From positions 12,778,148 through 12,842,147 of the forward strand of contig NC_092197.1 in NCBI RefSeq assembly GCF_043641665.1: a DNA stretch of 64,000 bases, in the 5' to 3' direction. This DNA comes from Enoplosus armatus. Taxonomy: Eukaryota > Chordata > Actinopteri > Centrarchiformes > Enoplosidae. Position numbers and translations under genes: made by a program. This document shows positions 1-12,999 of this stretch, one piece after another; within the stretch, counting starts at the first letter, position 1, and each line of letters opens with the position of its first letter. Under the pieces are notes generated by a model. The model was not told the origin of the DNA. It saw nothing but the letters and a program-made list of their open reading frames with translations, and did no database searches.

Positions 1-3000
1 TGAGTGTGTGTTCCCTGGCATTATCTCATCTCTAAGGCCCATCACATCATCCCCATTACAACCCCCAGAGTCCTGTAACGCAGGTAATGTCCTGCTGCTG
101 TTGCTGCTGAGATCGTCTCTAAGAAACCAAATCAAACCCGTTAGGCCTTTCTGCCAAACAGCTGAGCTTTTGCCTCTCTATAATATACTGCAGTTAGCTT
201 CATATAGCCAATACAACAGGTTTACGTGCATTAAAATCCATTTTAATATTCAAATATGACAACATTATTATTATTAAGTTTGACAGTGGGCAGCTACATA
301 CAAAATCTGACATAAGCTGATGGTTTAATTTGCTCATTTGAGACGCAGCAGGATATTATTAAGAAGAATCTTGCTTCTTCAGACTGATGTATTTCCTGTC
401 AAACCAGGATGTGACATTTGTGGGGTGGGATCATTCAACACTGTTAATCAATGGGGTATCACTTAGGTATCTTTATATACTGGTATAAACACAAAAATGC
501 AAGAAATGTGTACTTTTTGTCATTAAATTTTCATTAGGTGTATGACATGTAAGATCAGCTAACAAGCTGAAAAGGTCATTCCAGATTTCCCCGTACAAAC
601 AACTGAACACGCAATAACCCCCTGCTTTAGAAATGCAACACTTTAAAAGCATTAAGAAAACCATCATATGCCTGATCTGACCTGAAAACGAACTGAAAAA
701 AGGCTCCACTCAGTTTACCTCAACCCTGTCCCCTCTCCCACGGCTCTCGGCTCAGACATTACGGCCTGCAGCGCTGCTTATCATCGGCAAACAGCAAGAA
801 CGAGCACAAAAGGTCCCAATCTGCCTAATCTCTGGTCAAACACAAGCCGCAGCATCATCGCTGCTCAGGGCAATAAACTGCTGCTTTATGCCGGAGCTGT
901 TCAGGGGACACGCGTTAGGACTTTGCTAAACGGACCGTAGAGATTTGCCAAAGCCCGTCTCCAGGGGAACTGTTGCCTGGGCTACCACAGCCAACAGGAA
1001 GAGCATTTCATTTCTGATTAGGTAACCTGTCAGGATACAGAAGAGGCTTTTATTCATGCTACTTAGGAAATATAACCAGAAGGAATTAAGTATCCCACAT
1101 GAATACCTAATGAATCCTAATTTGAACAAAAAATAAACCAAACAGTGAATCCCCCCTGAAAGACTGATGTTTGGCTCATGGACATTTCAAAAGCTTGGTT
1201 GCTTGTGTACACACATACATCTAACCTGCATCTAACTGCCTTATCTTTTGTTTCTTAACATCTACCTAAAAAGAACCAAATTCAACTGACTGAAGAATAT
1301 TTTGGTAAGCATGCTACCTTTGAAATAGAGGGAGCAGGACTGGAGCGGAAAGAAAATGTAAAATTGCGTTCCATCATAAGGTAAGCTGTCATTTTAACAT
1401 CCTTTCAATGCATTTCTCACCCGATCCGATGGTTGCCATGGAATTTCTGTGGCCTCTATCTCTTCTTCTCTAATCTTCTCCCCCGCCCCCCTTTCTCGCC
1501 TTCCCCCTCTTTATGCTGGCACTGGGCCAGTCTGTCTGTCTGCCAGTTTCAAGCGTCCCAGCATCAATTACCTGAACCCAGCACTCACATATTCCCATAA
1601 TGGCTCTAAAACCTACACACACATTTACAACATACATGCCTCGCCCCCACACAATGCCTGATCAAATACACACTCATGAGATACTAGAACATATCCACAT
1701 TTTCAAAAAAAACCTAGACTCTCAGCCTTTCTCTATTCATGTGTACACACACGCATTTTCACAAAATGAGGACACTGAATAATTAGGGAGATGAAAAAAA
1801 AAGAGTCAGTGCCTACACAGACAGTCATTTCAATTATCTCTATTCCTCTGGCTGTCTGGCTGCTGTCTCTTGAAGGTTATGGGCTCAGCTCACCACAGTC
1901 TCATCTGGGGCTTAGCCATGAGGAGCCAGTTTGCTTTTTGATTCCCCTCCATGTTAGGATCCCATGCTAGATCTCAACACTGCACTGAAGAACCACTGTG
2001 TCTCCATCCCGTCTTTCCCACTGTAGGTGGCAGCTGTCTGGACCAGGCATAACAATTCATACTGTGTAAAACGTGCATGGCTGACAATGATAAACATTCA
2101 TCCTCTGGATTTATGAAGGATTTTTGACAGATTCCACAGTTTACTAGTGATGTTAAGACCAACAATGGCTAATGGCAAAGAGCTAATTGCATGACGTCTT
2201 GTCTCTTTACGGCTGCATTGTGAGTTGGTAAACAGGGATGTTTGAATGAAGCAACCTCTTCTCAACCCCTCACTCCCACTCCTAAATCCTCCCAGGTATT
2301 CATTGGATGAGTTCAGCCCAGGCCCGGTCTCCTTGGCAACAGGACCTAGCAGGGAGACACAGGAAGCTCTGGGTAGACCTGTGTATGTATGCGTGTGCTC
2401 TTTATCGGCTTCCCTCTGGAAACGCATGCAGCCACAGTGTCCTCCATAGCTCTGCCACAAGGACACGACTCATAATAACCCAATGTCACACTGGCAGTTA
2501 ACACCTAGACGCTAACACAAGCTAACATAATGTTCAGAATAGGGAAACAAAAGCAGACATAAGTGCTTTCCATCAACCATCCATCCATCCATGTCATTCA
2601 ATCAAGAGATTAGTATGAACATGAATGAATTACTAAAAAAATCAAAATAGATATAAATTGCTCTATCAGCACTCATCAGAGTGTCCAGCCACCACACGAG
2701 AGAAGAGAGGTGCTGATAAAAATGTTGATATGCTCTTAACTCATAACTTTTGCCCTGCGGTTTACCTCTCAGGCAACATACATGCTGCCCTATTTAATTG
2801 GTTGTTGGGGTCGTATGCAGCCTGAGAGGAGGACCTGCAGACACTCAGGACCAAACAAAGCACTGTCACCTCCTCTGCATGTTTTAAAAAAAAACATTTA
2901 ATGAATGTTTTAATTTACAATTAATATTGAAAAGACGTTATATTTGAACATCGATCAAAGATAATGCAGGACAGTGCCCTTTGTGGTAAAGATGCAAATA

Positions 3001-5080
3001 CAACATCATATATCACACCCTAACCCTAGTATCAGGTGTCTATCAAGGAGAGTAAACATGATTTTAAGTAGAGTTAGTGCGTAACAATACAGATGTTTAC
3101 ATAGCATTTCAATAGTTTTGGTTATACTATTATTTAATTCATAATTTGTTACATAGATTTATATGTATATATGTGCAGGATATCTATGTACTGTGAATGC
3201 ATGGTTCTGTTTGTTTGTATATATAGCCTTTGTGCAATTAGCTGGCAGTCGGTGAGAGAAGACATGAGAGGGCTGACATGTAACCATGCATAGAGATGGT
3301 GTTTTTGGGGAAGTCATTGAGGCATTTGTTTCTGATAAACATAGCGGTTGCGCCTCTCTGAAAAATGTAAAACATGCAGTTTGAGCTTTTCCTGCTCTTT
3401 GAAAACCGTGTCGAGGCTACAAAGACAGTGGGAGAGATATTGTCAGTGTGTTAAAAGGTTAGAAACTGGAGAAGGGGGTTCAAATTTGAATTTATTTGAA
3501 CTTTTTTCACCACAGTGTGCTGTGTGTTGCTTATACGGAAGGGAAAAGAACAAGTCTTGCCCCCCAAATAAACTCTCTCCAGAAATCAATGGAAGATTTG
3601 CTTATAACATCTGTCTCGTGCTAAATTGTGAACACGACTTGAGACAGAAAAAGTAACAGGCAAAAAAAAAAAATGGAACGGGGGGGTTGACAGAAAGTTA
3701 GTGAGAGAAAAACCAAGAGAAGAGAGATGAGATGAGATAGGAGCCTCTCAGAAGCATTAACTACTTAGAGAGACAGTGAGGGAGGCAGTGTGAATTAGAG
3801 TCTTTCTTCTCTGGCGCCTCGAGGGAGGAATGATATATTCAATTTGGGTTAAAAGAATGTGTTTAGAAAGGAAACACTGCGACGGGGTCCGGAGTGCATG
3901 CAAGAAACTGATTGGAGGATTAATGCCTTTTCTGTGTTTCTCTGCTGGATGGTAATTGAGAGATTCAGGAGTGGAGCCTTTACCGAGCCAGATCAAGGCT
4001 ACAAGCTGTCGCTGAAAAACTACAAACATGGCCACGAGGGCAGCTGACTGTCACTCAAAACTGTAAAAAAAAACAACTGTTCTCTATTTCTTCATCATCA
4101 CCTCTCATTCTTTACAAACTCTTCTTTCTGCCTCTTTCAGTCACATCTCTTTATTTCTCAGACCTCCTTCGCTCACATCTCAAACCTTCCACTAATCATT
4201 TCAGTGCTCTCCTCTGCCTCTGCTCCCCTTTCGTCTCTCCCCTCTTTCTCTCTGGGGTGGTGACTGATATTGAGGTGCCAGTTACATGGCCTGCAAGGGT
4301 AACATTAGCCTGCTTATGTAACAAGACACTACAAGCAAGAGGAGAGCATGGCACCGCGGGTTGTAGAGCTGCTCATATGTATGCATGGGTGTACACCCAC
4401 GGGTGTCATTAACCATAGTGCATTATGAGAGAACAGCAGAGCACATAAGCACTTTTAAAGCTTCAATTCCTACCGGCAATCAGAAAGCTAATATTGGTTT
4501 TGTGCTCCACTGTACCAAACGATAATTCAGAAAGCGCTTACTTTGTGATAAGCTGCAACCTGTTTCACTCTGTGCAGCTAATAGAGAGCCGAGGTGAAAC
4601 CAAACCTTCCAGGTTCTGTTCCAAAAGTAAGAAAACCTTGTTCAAAAGCAAGTTGACATTTTTTTTAAATGCAAATTACTAAAAATATAACATAACTTTG
4701 CTGAACAATATGTCATGCAGGGTACTCTGGCAGTAGTGGTAAATTAAACAGCAGGAACTTGTTAAGCCTGGTGAAAGAAATGATCATTGAGTTACAGAAG
4801 TGGAATAAAGGCTAGCACGCAACCTAAACCAAGGAACCATTCCTTTGTATCCCACAACTCCTTTTGCGCAGTGAGGGTTTCTGAATCTTCCAGACCCCTC
4901 CTGATGGACTAACAAGAAAAAAAACTAACAGTTGAACTAATAATACATACATCAGGAGTGTATGACACAGTAAGGTGAAACATGTTGAAAGCACAGCAGG
5001 TCCTTGTACTCATTCAGACAAAGGCAGATTTCCCCGTGGAGCGTGGCCGTCCTCAAACTCTGTGGAAACGACCTCCTTTG

Positions 5081-5083
<3 letters not shown>

Positions 5084-5120
<37 letters not shown>
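5084..5120 (+). repeat. (GT)n microsatellite
   Basis: Uninterrupted TG/GT run of about 18 units. Confidence 0.98.
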
Positions 5121-5123
<3 letters not shown>

Positions 5124-5276
5124 GTGACTGGGAGGGCTGAGCAGGTGGGGGGTGGGGCAGCTGCTGGTGGAAATGGTGCACAGCAGTAGCACTGCACAGT
5201 TTCTCGACCACCAGACAGATGTGCTAGGAGCCGCAGTCCCACATGCTTATTACACACCAAGGACACGGCAGGGGAG

Positions 5277-5307
5277 CCACACACACACACACACACCCAC
5301 ACACACG
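5277..5307 (+). repeat. (CA)n microsatellite
   Basis: About 14 CA units with one CC interruption. Confidence 0.95.
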
Positions 5308-5916
5308 CCTGCGCAAACATGACCTCATATAGAGCCGAATGCACCACAAGGACACATGAATGCCATCTATCATCAATACTGGGGTGTATTTACGCACTGT
5401 ACTCCTCACACACACATTCAAGACAGATGTGCATGTTATGTACCAGCTCAACAACAATTTAAAATGGCAACTTCCTCATCAACACGCAGACATACATAAA
5501 CATTAAACTCTGCATGAACCAAAAAAGACGGCAGACAGAGACGTACAGACTGTGTGTAACTACAGAGGAAGAACAAAGGAGTCATTTTTGTCGTCATCCA
5601 TGGGAGACGAGTGTGTGACAATGAATCAGGCCTGTCTCACCACTCCATGAGCGTGTGTGTTCCCTCATGCTGCACAGTACAGCAATGCAGTAGTGTAAAC
5701 TGAAAACGCTGCTTCTTTAGCTAAAGCCCCAACGTCCTGCTGCCCTTGAAACCAAACACTTTCTGTCTGAAAACCTTGGATTTAGCTTCAACACCCAAAA
5801 GTGCAGGATAGCTACAAAATACAGGCTGTGAGACAGACTGAAACCAAAACGCAACAAAATTCCTGAAGGCAGCATATATTGCAGGGCTGTAGTATTAGAC
5901 TGTATTCGTTTTTGCA

Positions 5917-5948
5917 AGGTGTACCTAATAAACTGGCAACTAAGTGTA
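5917..5948 (+). mobile_element. Teleost repeat end fragment
   Basis: GGTGTACCTAATAAACTGGC followed by AACTAAGTGTA resembles the terminal motif gtgtacctaataaagtggccggtgagtgta of an abundant fish repeat; body of the element not recognised. Confidence 0.45.
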
Positions 5949-6504
5949 TTTGGTAGTTGATCTCAGCATGCAGAGCTGTGATGCAGAAACAAATTATTTC
6001 TGGCAGATTCAGGCTGGGACCCATTTCATAATGTCACCCAGGTGGTCTGGCAGATCTGATCAGGTCTCCTTTTCCAGATACACATGACACTTTAATACCA
6101 GCTTCTGTCTTTCAATGCAAACACATTTTTGAATATCACATTAATATGTTTTCCAAGTCCTCTGGAGTGTTTTAATCTCACCTGAACAAAACTTTTCTGT
6201 CATTTCCTGAGAGCGAGTAAACACTTAATTCTCAAATGAAACTCTTGATCACCACCGAACCATCCGTTCCCATGTACATCAGGCAGCACAGCCTTATAAA
6301 ATGACAGAATTAGGGTGACACGGAGAGAGGTAGGAAAACAAAGAGTAAGATAGATACGAGTGGTAGAGAAGTAAGAGTAAGGGGGGGAGAGAAAACGTAA
6401 CTACTTGTGAAGTATTTATGCAGACATTCTCCAAGTACAGGGTTTTCTGACAGTCCTGCATGTCTGCTGTGTGTGTGTGCGTATGAATACACAGAGGAGA
6501 GTGA

Positions 6505-6546
<42 letters not shown>
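6505..6546 (+). repeat. (ATG)14 trinucleotide repeat
   Basis: Fourteen perfect ATG units. Confidence 0.97.
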
Positions 6547-6790
6547 GTAAAGTCATTATGCAACCAACGCGCAGCATCACATCACTATGATTAGACTAGC
6601 CAGCTGTTAATTAAAGAGAAGCTGGACTCAGCCCAGTCTCATGTTGTTTTCAGCAGCACTGGAGCGAGAGAGCACAGAGGGGAAAATTACTGGTTTACAT
6701 ATGAGCAACGGATGGATGGACAGATGCACAAATGGCTGGATGGTGATGCAGTATACCTTGTATACAGTTTAAGAATAACAACAAGGTTAA

Positions 6791-6846
6791 TTGGTGGTGG
6801 TGGTATTGGTGGTGGTGGTGGTGGTGGTGGCGGGGGGGGGGGGGGG
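6791..6846 (+). repeat. (GGT)n followed by a 15-base G run
   Basis: About eleven GGT units with one break, then C and an uninterrupted G run at 6832-6846. Could form G-quadruplex on the plus strand. Confidence 0.95.
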
Positions 6847-7118
6847 TGACATGGTGTGACATTTTTTACCTATCAAAATCTTAAGCAACACCAGAAATTT
6901 GTGGATCTAGAGGCTTGGTGACGTAGGAACATGCAACATGCTAGCGCTAGTCAGTCACAAAAGCTCCCTGATTTTCTTTCTGTTGGCTCAATGGCTTAAT
7001 AAACCCTAAAATCTTTTAAATTTGAAATCAGTACTATGCTAAAGTCAACAAGAGATATCTTAAACTCATTCTCCTTTGACTGTATTTCCTGATTACTAAT
7101 GCCAATATAAATCAACCT

Positions 7119-7170
7119 TCATTTAAACAGCACCTTTCACACAGGTTGCTGCAATTCAAAGTGCTTTACA
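7119..7170 (+). mobile_element. Teleost repeat fragment
   Basis: CATTTAAACAGCACCTTTCA and CAATTCAAAGTGCTTTACA resemble the common fish repeat ttatatagcacctttca...cagctcaaagtgctttaca. Confidence 0.5.
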
Positions 7171-8172
7171 GCTGCCTGACACGCTGATGAGATCCAAACA
7201 CACAGACACACATTCACGCTTTAAGTATACATGCACACAGAGGCAAACAAATAACAGTCACACATCAACACGGGCTGATGCACAGAGCTAAACAAACAAG
7301 ATACACAAACACGCAGGGGAACAGAGCAGAGTGGAGAGAACAGGACAGAACACCATTAGCATATTTTTAGCTTCACCTCTGCATGAGGATAGAAGTAAAA
7401 AAAATATAGATATTTCTGGGTCTGCCTGATGCAGAATTGATTCTTCAAATCCAACTATTATTTTACTTCACAGTACATTTACTGCATTTAGTCCTTTGTT
7501 CATACTTTTGCTCGACATTTTGGCCTTTCTGACCAAACCCGCTCTCACAGCTCCCTCAGAGACGGATGGAGGCCGTCAAACAGGCACAACAAGCCTCAAA
7601 ACTAGACTAGGTGTATTTTAAACTTAAAAACACAAAGAAACAAGCTGGCAGTCATGTTGTTGTATTTTTTCAGTTTAAGTCTGTTTAATTGTTTTGAAGG
7701 TCTCTGCTTCAGAAAACACGTTAACACGCCTATCTAGAAAGCAGAGTGTAGAGAGTTTAGTCCATTAAAATAAATAGAAATAGTTGGCTTGAAATAGAGC
7801 TGTGACCTCGAGAACAAAAATCAAATTAAAGCGCGAGTCTCCCAAAAGGTTCCAATCTCTACTCCGCAGAGCCACAAATGCAACTAACACTAATCAGCCC
7901 GCCAGAGCGTCTGAATGATGGAGAGAGGAAGGAGACAAAGGGGGAAGAAGGTAGATAACAAGAGTGTGTGCATGAATGGATATTTCCTGTTGCTACATGT
8001 ATGTGTAGCCGCACCTCTGTGTGTGTATCACTGCATGTTTGTTGAGATGATTTGTGCGTATGTATTTGTTAATATGGATGTGCTCTCTGGATTAAACAGC
8101 CACATTGTCAGCCTTGTTGTTCTGTTCAAATGAGCGTCCACATCAGCACGCTGCTGGAAAAAACACTGTCAG

Positions 8173-8180
8173 CACACACA

Positions 8181-8250
<70 letters not shown>
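8173..8250 (+). repeat. (CA)n compound microsatellite
   Basis: About 38 CA units, interrupted by CT near the start and by CG twice. Confidence 0.97.
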
Positions 8251-8251
<1 letters not shown>

Positions 8252-8947
8252 ATGAAGCTCACTGGGAGGTAAGCATGGCAGCAGAGTGTCTCTAGACAAC
8301 ACAGTGCTGAATACATGATGTTATGAATCACATTACATACTCTGTCAAGGAACATGCAAACACACAAAAACAAAACATTTGTGAGTGAAAGCGCCATCGC
8401 AACGGAACATCCTACTGTTGTGTGTATCGCAAGTAACACTTTGTTGCTTACCATGTGTGTAGTGCTGTGGTGTATGTATAAATACTTGTCCAGGGTGCAC
8501 CTGGACATAAGGGACGCATAAATCTTGTATTGCCGAAAAATGTAATTTGAAAGTATAAATCCTGAAAACTCAGAAATAAGGAAATGTGAACAAAAATGCT
8601 TTTATTGGACATTTCTTTCCTGTATGTCCTCCTGATGATTTTCTTAAGAGCACACTAAATACATTTCCCATCAACTGTCTTGTTGATACAACAACAAAAT
8701 TGAGATTAAACTGGAGCCATCCAGGTTCAGCCCTAAAAACAAAAACACATCACATCAGTCAACTTAGAAACAATAAATAAGCACTGTGAAAAAAGGGGAT
8801 TTGGCCTTTAAAAATATCATCAGCAACAGCTTCTACCTGTAGCTGGGTATACCATGTTGTTAACCTCTGCTGGAGCGAAGAAGATAAACCCTCACCAGAC
8901 AGATACAATGAGTCATAAGATGTACAGTGTCAGAGTTAATATTACTC

Positions 8948-8950
<3 letters not shown>

Positions 8951-8995
<45 letters not shown>

Positions 8996-9033
8996 ACATA
9001 GACACACATAGACACACATAGACACACACAGAC
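8951..9033 (+). repeat. (CA)20 followed by a 10-base tandem repeat
   Basis: Twenty CA units (8951-8990), then GACACACATA three times and a fourth variant copy, so a decamer minisatellite has grown out of the CA tract. Confidence 0.95.
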
Positions 9034-9820
9034 AAACAAGAACCACAGATTTGACACTGTCTGCTTTTTGTGTGTTGATATGTTTAAGTGGGAATGGTTA
9101 TTTTCATGTTTCATGAAGCTCTTGTCAACTTCCTGTCTTTGTCTGGGTTTAGTTTCAGGATCAAGGGGTGGAATTGAGTCTTTATTTACCCTGTTATTAC
9201 ACACTGGCTAAACATTTCTTCCTACAAACAAATGCCACAACGCAAAGTGACCACTTGTAAACCAGTGTGTGAAACTGTATTCTGTCATTAAACGTAAAGT
9301 ATGCATCATGGACCAGGATGTCTAAACTGACTAAATGATCAAATGAGCAACTCAATGGACATTAATGTAGAAAATGTAGCCATGTAGTGTAATGTACAGA
9401 AACAAGAACACACACAAACACACACACACGAAGACTGTAGACTAACATCTTAATCACCAGACACAGAGTCACTAAATAAAACTGACTGAGGTGGCCTCGC
9501 ACAGACTCTCTGTCTCTGCTGTACATGAATATTTCAAGATGGGAAGCCAAAAAAAGGAATGATTTTGTGTTCAGTTTGCAGGTAAGTATTCATCCAGATA
9601 GTCGGCCTGTGAGCCCAAAACCACACACACTCCTTAATGACTGATTCCCCCGCATGTCATTTGCGTGTGTGCTCCTATTACCCCCCATCTGCCAACAACA
9701 ACAGCAACCTTCATACAACACTACAGGAGACCTGTCTCACTGACAAAAAGCAGAAACAGATAGCAGAGAGCTACTGTTAGGATATCAGTGGGATACAAAG
9801 GCCAGGGCCCCTAATCCTAC

Positions 9821-9823
9821 ACG

Positions 9824-9879
<56 letters not shown>
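9821..9879 (+). repeat. (CA)n microsatellite
   Basis: ACGCACGC followed by about 25 CA units. Confidence 0.97.
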
Positions 9880-9882
<3 letters not shown>

Positions 9883-9976
9883 CCATACAAACACACACAC
9901 ATCTGTGTGTGTGAGGAGGTGTCTGACCCAAATCCAGCTTATACAATGTCTGACTGGGAAGGTATAAAATGAGGTG

Positions 9977-10003
9977 CGTGTGTGTGTGTGTGTGTGTGTG
10001 TGT
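9977..10003 (+). repeat. (GT)n microsatellite
   Basis: About 13 GT units, only 100 bases from the preceding CA tract of opposite sense; the two could pair as a long inverted repeat. Confidence 0.96.
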
Positions 10004-10522
10004 CATTAGACTTGTCAGACAAGCTGTGTGAGGACACATGCAGGGAAGCACCAGTTCAACGATGCACATGGAAACAATTAACCCAAATTAGTGACAGAAG
10101 TGTAAGGACATGCAGTATTTATACTTGTGGTTTTGTGAGTAACACTTCTGTCTCGGAGCGCTACAAAGAGCAGCTAAGCACAGCAGTCTCCACTACGCCA
10201 CCGCCACACAGCAGGGGAAAAACAAAAAGTTTAAAAGCATAACAAGTTGTCATCAGCCATGATAGCTTCCATTAGACCAGGTCCCTAAACAGGCATCAAT
10301 TTAGTTTCGTTTCTATTAACTGAACAGTTAATCTAAGAAACAATGTTAATGTCATTGTTATAAGATGCTATTAAAGTCATGCTAATGTGAATGAGCATGA
10401 ACTAAATTTGCATTGTGTTATTTCAACAACTTGTTTCCCACTGTGTTCGGACACACTTGGCATGATGACAATAGTTACGTTTATGCATTACCTACCTTAC
10501 CAACCTTTGCATGTATATTATC

Positions 10523-10880
10523 CAGTGGTTGAAGAAATATTCAGAACAATACCAAAATGTAAAAATGCTCCATTTCAAGTAAAAGTCCTGCATTCAAAAT
10601 CTTACAAAGGTACAAGTACAGAAATATTAGCTAAATATACTTAAAATAGTCATTATTGATAGTGCTCCTTCCAGAGCGTTATTTTATTATATATATTACA
10701 TTATTGGAATATTCTTACTGATGTATTAAATTGTGAGCAGCCTTGTAATGTTGTAGTTGAGGTGGTACTACTTTATATCCTGTTAAATATGGGTAGTTAA
10801 ATAAATAGTAGTAGCTGTCAGATGAATTTAGTGGAGTAGAAGTAGAAATGGAAATACTCAAATACAAAAAACTCAAAAAA
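10523..10880 (+). mobile_element. Fossil non-autonomous DNA transposon of a common teleost family
   Basis: Begins CAGTGGTTGAAGAAATATTC and contains AAGTAAAAGTCCTGCATTCA, then GTAATGTTGTAGTTGAGGTG and GTGGAGTAGAAGTAGAAATG, followed by GGAAATACTCAAATAC. I recognise this order of blocks as a very abundant teleost MITE-like repeat whose full copies start CAGTGGTTGAAGAAGTA and end with the inverse. The right terminal inverted repeat is missing here, so the copy is truncated. Confidence 0.7.
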
Positions 10881-11157
10881 AAAAGAGCGTGGAGGTTTTC
10901 ATCTTGATTAGGGAAACCTCCACCTTTCTCACAACCACTGTTTGGCAGTAAAATTGGAAAATAAGCACATGTAAGTCGAGAGGAACACACACACAAACTG
11001 ACACACCGTTGTCAGTGAACTCAGCAAAAACATTTGAATGATCTCACACCCTCTTCAGCTGCAGCCGGCCAAAGTAAGTAACCTTTTAGCACGGAGTGAT
11101 GAGCCCTTGGCAATGAGCCCGGGGCTATACTGAGTCAACCGGTGGTCAAGGACGGAC

Positions 11158-11183
<26 letters not shown>
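11158..11183 (+). repeat. (GA)13 microsatellite
   Basis: Uninterrupted AG/GA run. Confidence 0.97.
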
Positions 11184-11193
<10 letters not shown>

Positions 11194-11385
11194 GTGGAGA
11201 GGGAGGGGGGGACCATTATCCATTGAGAAGTGAGACAAAGGACGGCGGGGCCTCGCCACACTCGAGTGACAACAAATAATAGCTTCACCCCAAAAAAATG
11301 GGAGAAGATCCTCGAGTGACCCACTTTTTCACCGGCAATACTCAACCAACATGATCAGCAAGTCACCCATAACTGTGTGAGGCTG

Positions 11386-11388
<3 letters not shown>

Positions 11389-11441
<53 letters not shown>
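11389..11441 (+). repeat. (GT)26 microsatellite
   Basis: Longest uninterrupted GT run of the window's plus strand. Confidence 0.98.
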
Positions 11442-11443
<2 letters not shown>

Positions 11444-12054
11444 AAAGAGGAGAGGAAGATGGTTATGTGTGTCGGCAGAGGCAGGGAGGGGCGTGGGAAA
11501 GCAGCATGTGCTTTACATCTTCACATCTCTCTGGATCTCTGTCAGCTGTGCTCTCTCTCTCCCCGGCTACATCTCTCTGATCATTGAAACATCAGTCATA
11601 AATGATCTACTGCTGCAACTATGATTATTGTCATTAACGGGTAATCCGCTGTATATTGTTTTGATCAATCAATTCAAAGTTCAAAACCCAAATATATTCA
11701 ATTTACAGTGATGCAGCACAGAGAAAAGCACTAAAGACAATCAAGTAGATAGCAAAGAGTCAAAACTAGTAACCTTATTGTGCTTTTTTTCCCCACACAG
11801 TCCTTTCAGCCAAATCCAGTCTGATTGTTTTTTTGCCTCCTCAGCAACACATTGCATTTATCTGTGCACCTTGAGAGCTGCGTTACCCATGGGAAAAGAT
11901 GGTGAGGAGAAATAATAAACAGGTAAGGCTCAGTGTGAATGCCTTCAAGGGGTGATTCGGTCTCTAATTGAAGTCATCAATAACACAGCACACAGGTCTC
12001 ACAGCAAAATGGGGGAGCTGACAAGCTGTCTGCAGTCCACAAATTCACTTTTAC

Positions 12055-12083
<29 letters not shown>
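12055..12083 (+). repeat. (CA)14 microsatellite
   Basis: Uninterrupted CA run. Confidence 0.97.
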
Positions 12084-12086
<3 letters not shown>

Positions 12087-12991
12087 CTGAAGCCTGTTTA
12101 ATGTACAACTTTGTCAACTCTTTTGATAGCCTTGTTGTGGTCTGAGGTGTTATCAGCTGCATTTGGCCCTTTTTTAGAAAGTCATGGTTTTAGCCTCATC
12201 ATCCAGACACAAGAATCTTTCTTTTTTTAATCATTATGTTAAGATAGGTTATGTCATTTCTCACTCCTCACATTTTAACAGAAAAGTCAGGACTGAACCA
12301 CCAAGAGGAATATGAAAAAGGTCCGTCATTGCACTCCAGCAGATGTGACCGAGATCCAAATTAGTACCTGCGTTATCCAGATTGTTTCTTTAACAACCAT
12401 ATGGGACCCAGCCTTGTTTCGTTTGAGTCACCAAGTGGCACATGTCTTCAATATGCTTTAACAGGCTCTGCCTCCAGAGCAAAATTAACTCTCGGTCTGA
12501 AAATACTTCACTTGTTCTTGTGGCGGTCGCTCTTATGACTGCAAGCCTTTTATGGCCCTTTTCTTCATTACTCATCCGATGAGTTTATTTAAAAATCTGT
12601 TTTGCCCTCTTTTCCTCTGTCAGTCGATGCTCCACGCCTTAAAATTACGCTACCAGATTGAAAATAGACTCATTTTCATTCATGCGAACGCGGATGAGTA
12701 CACACACACTCATATGTGATGTCCCACCCCTGCTGTCCCCTCGGTCAGATGTTCCGCCTGAGATCCATGAATCAGCCCTCGCGCAGACAAAAAGAGTGAC
12801 TGTGACATCGGCGTCAAAATATAGCAGCGCTGCCTACATCTGACTTGAAAGCATTAGCAGACACATTTCTGCTGTCGTCCAGCCTTGACCACAAATGAAC
12901 ACCCGTATAAAAAATATCCACATTAATGTACCAAGTGAGCACTGGCCAGACAGAAGCTATCACCTCCATGAAAGTCATTAAGTCCCCCGAA

Positions 12992-12999
12992 TGACGTCA
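12992..12999. promoter_or_regulatory. Full cAMP-response-element palindrome in bcr intron 1
   Basis: TGACGTCA, isolated motif. Function unknown. Confidence 0.15.

Noticed and set aside
2018..2036. CTCF-like CACTGTAGGTGGCAG
   Set aside because: Two of the core positions mismatch the consensus.
3007..3028. Two CCCTAA-like units, possible interstitial telomere repeat
   Set aside because: Only two units; too short to support.
8182..8508. Open frames with long Cys-Val or Thr-His repeats here and at other CA/GT tracts
   Set aside because: Direct translations of dinucleotide repeats.
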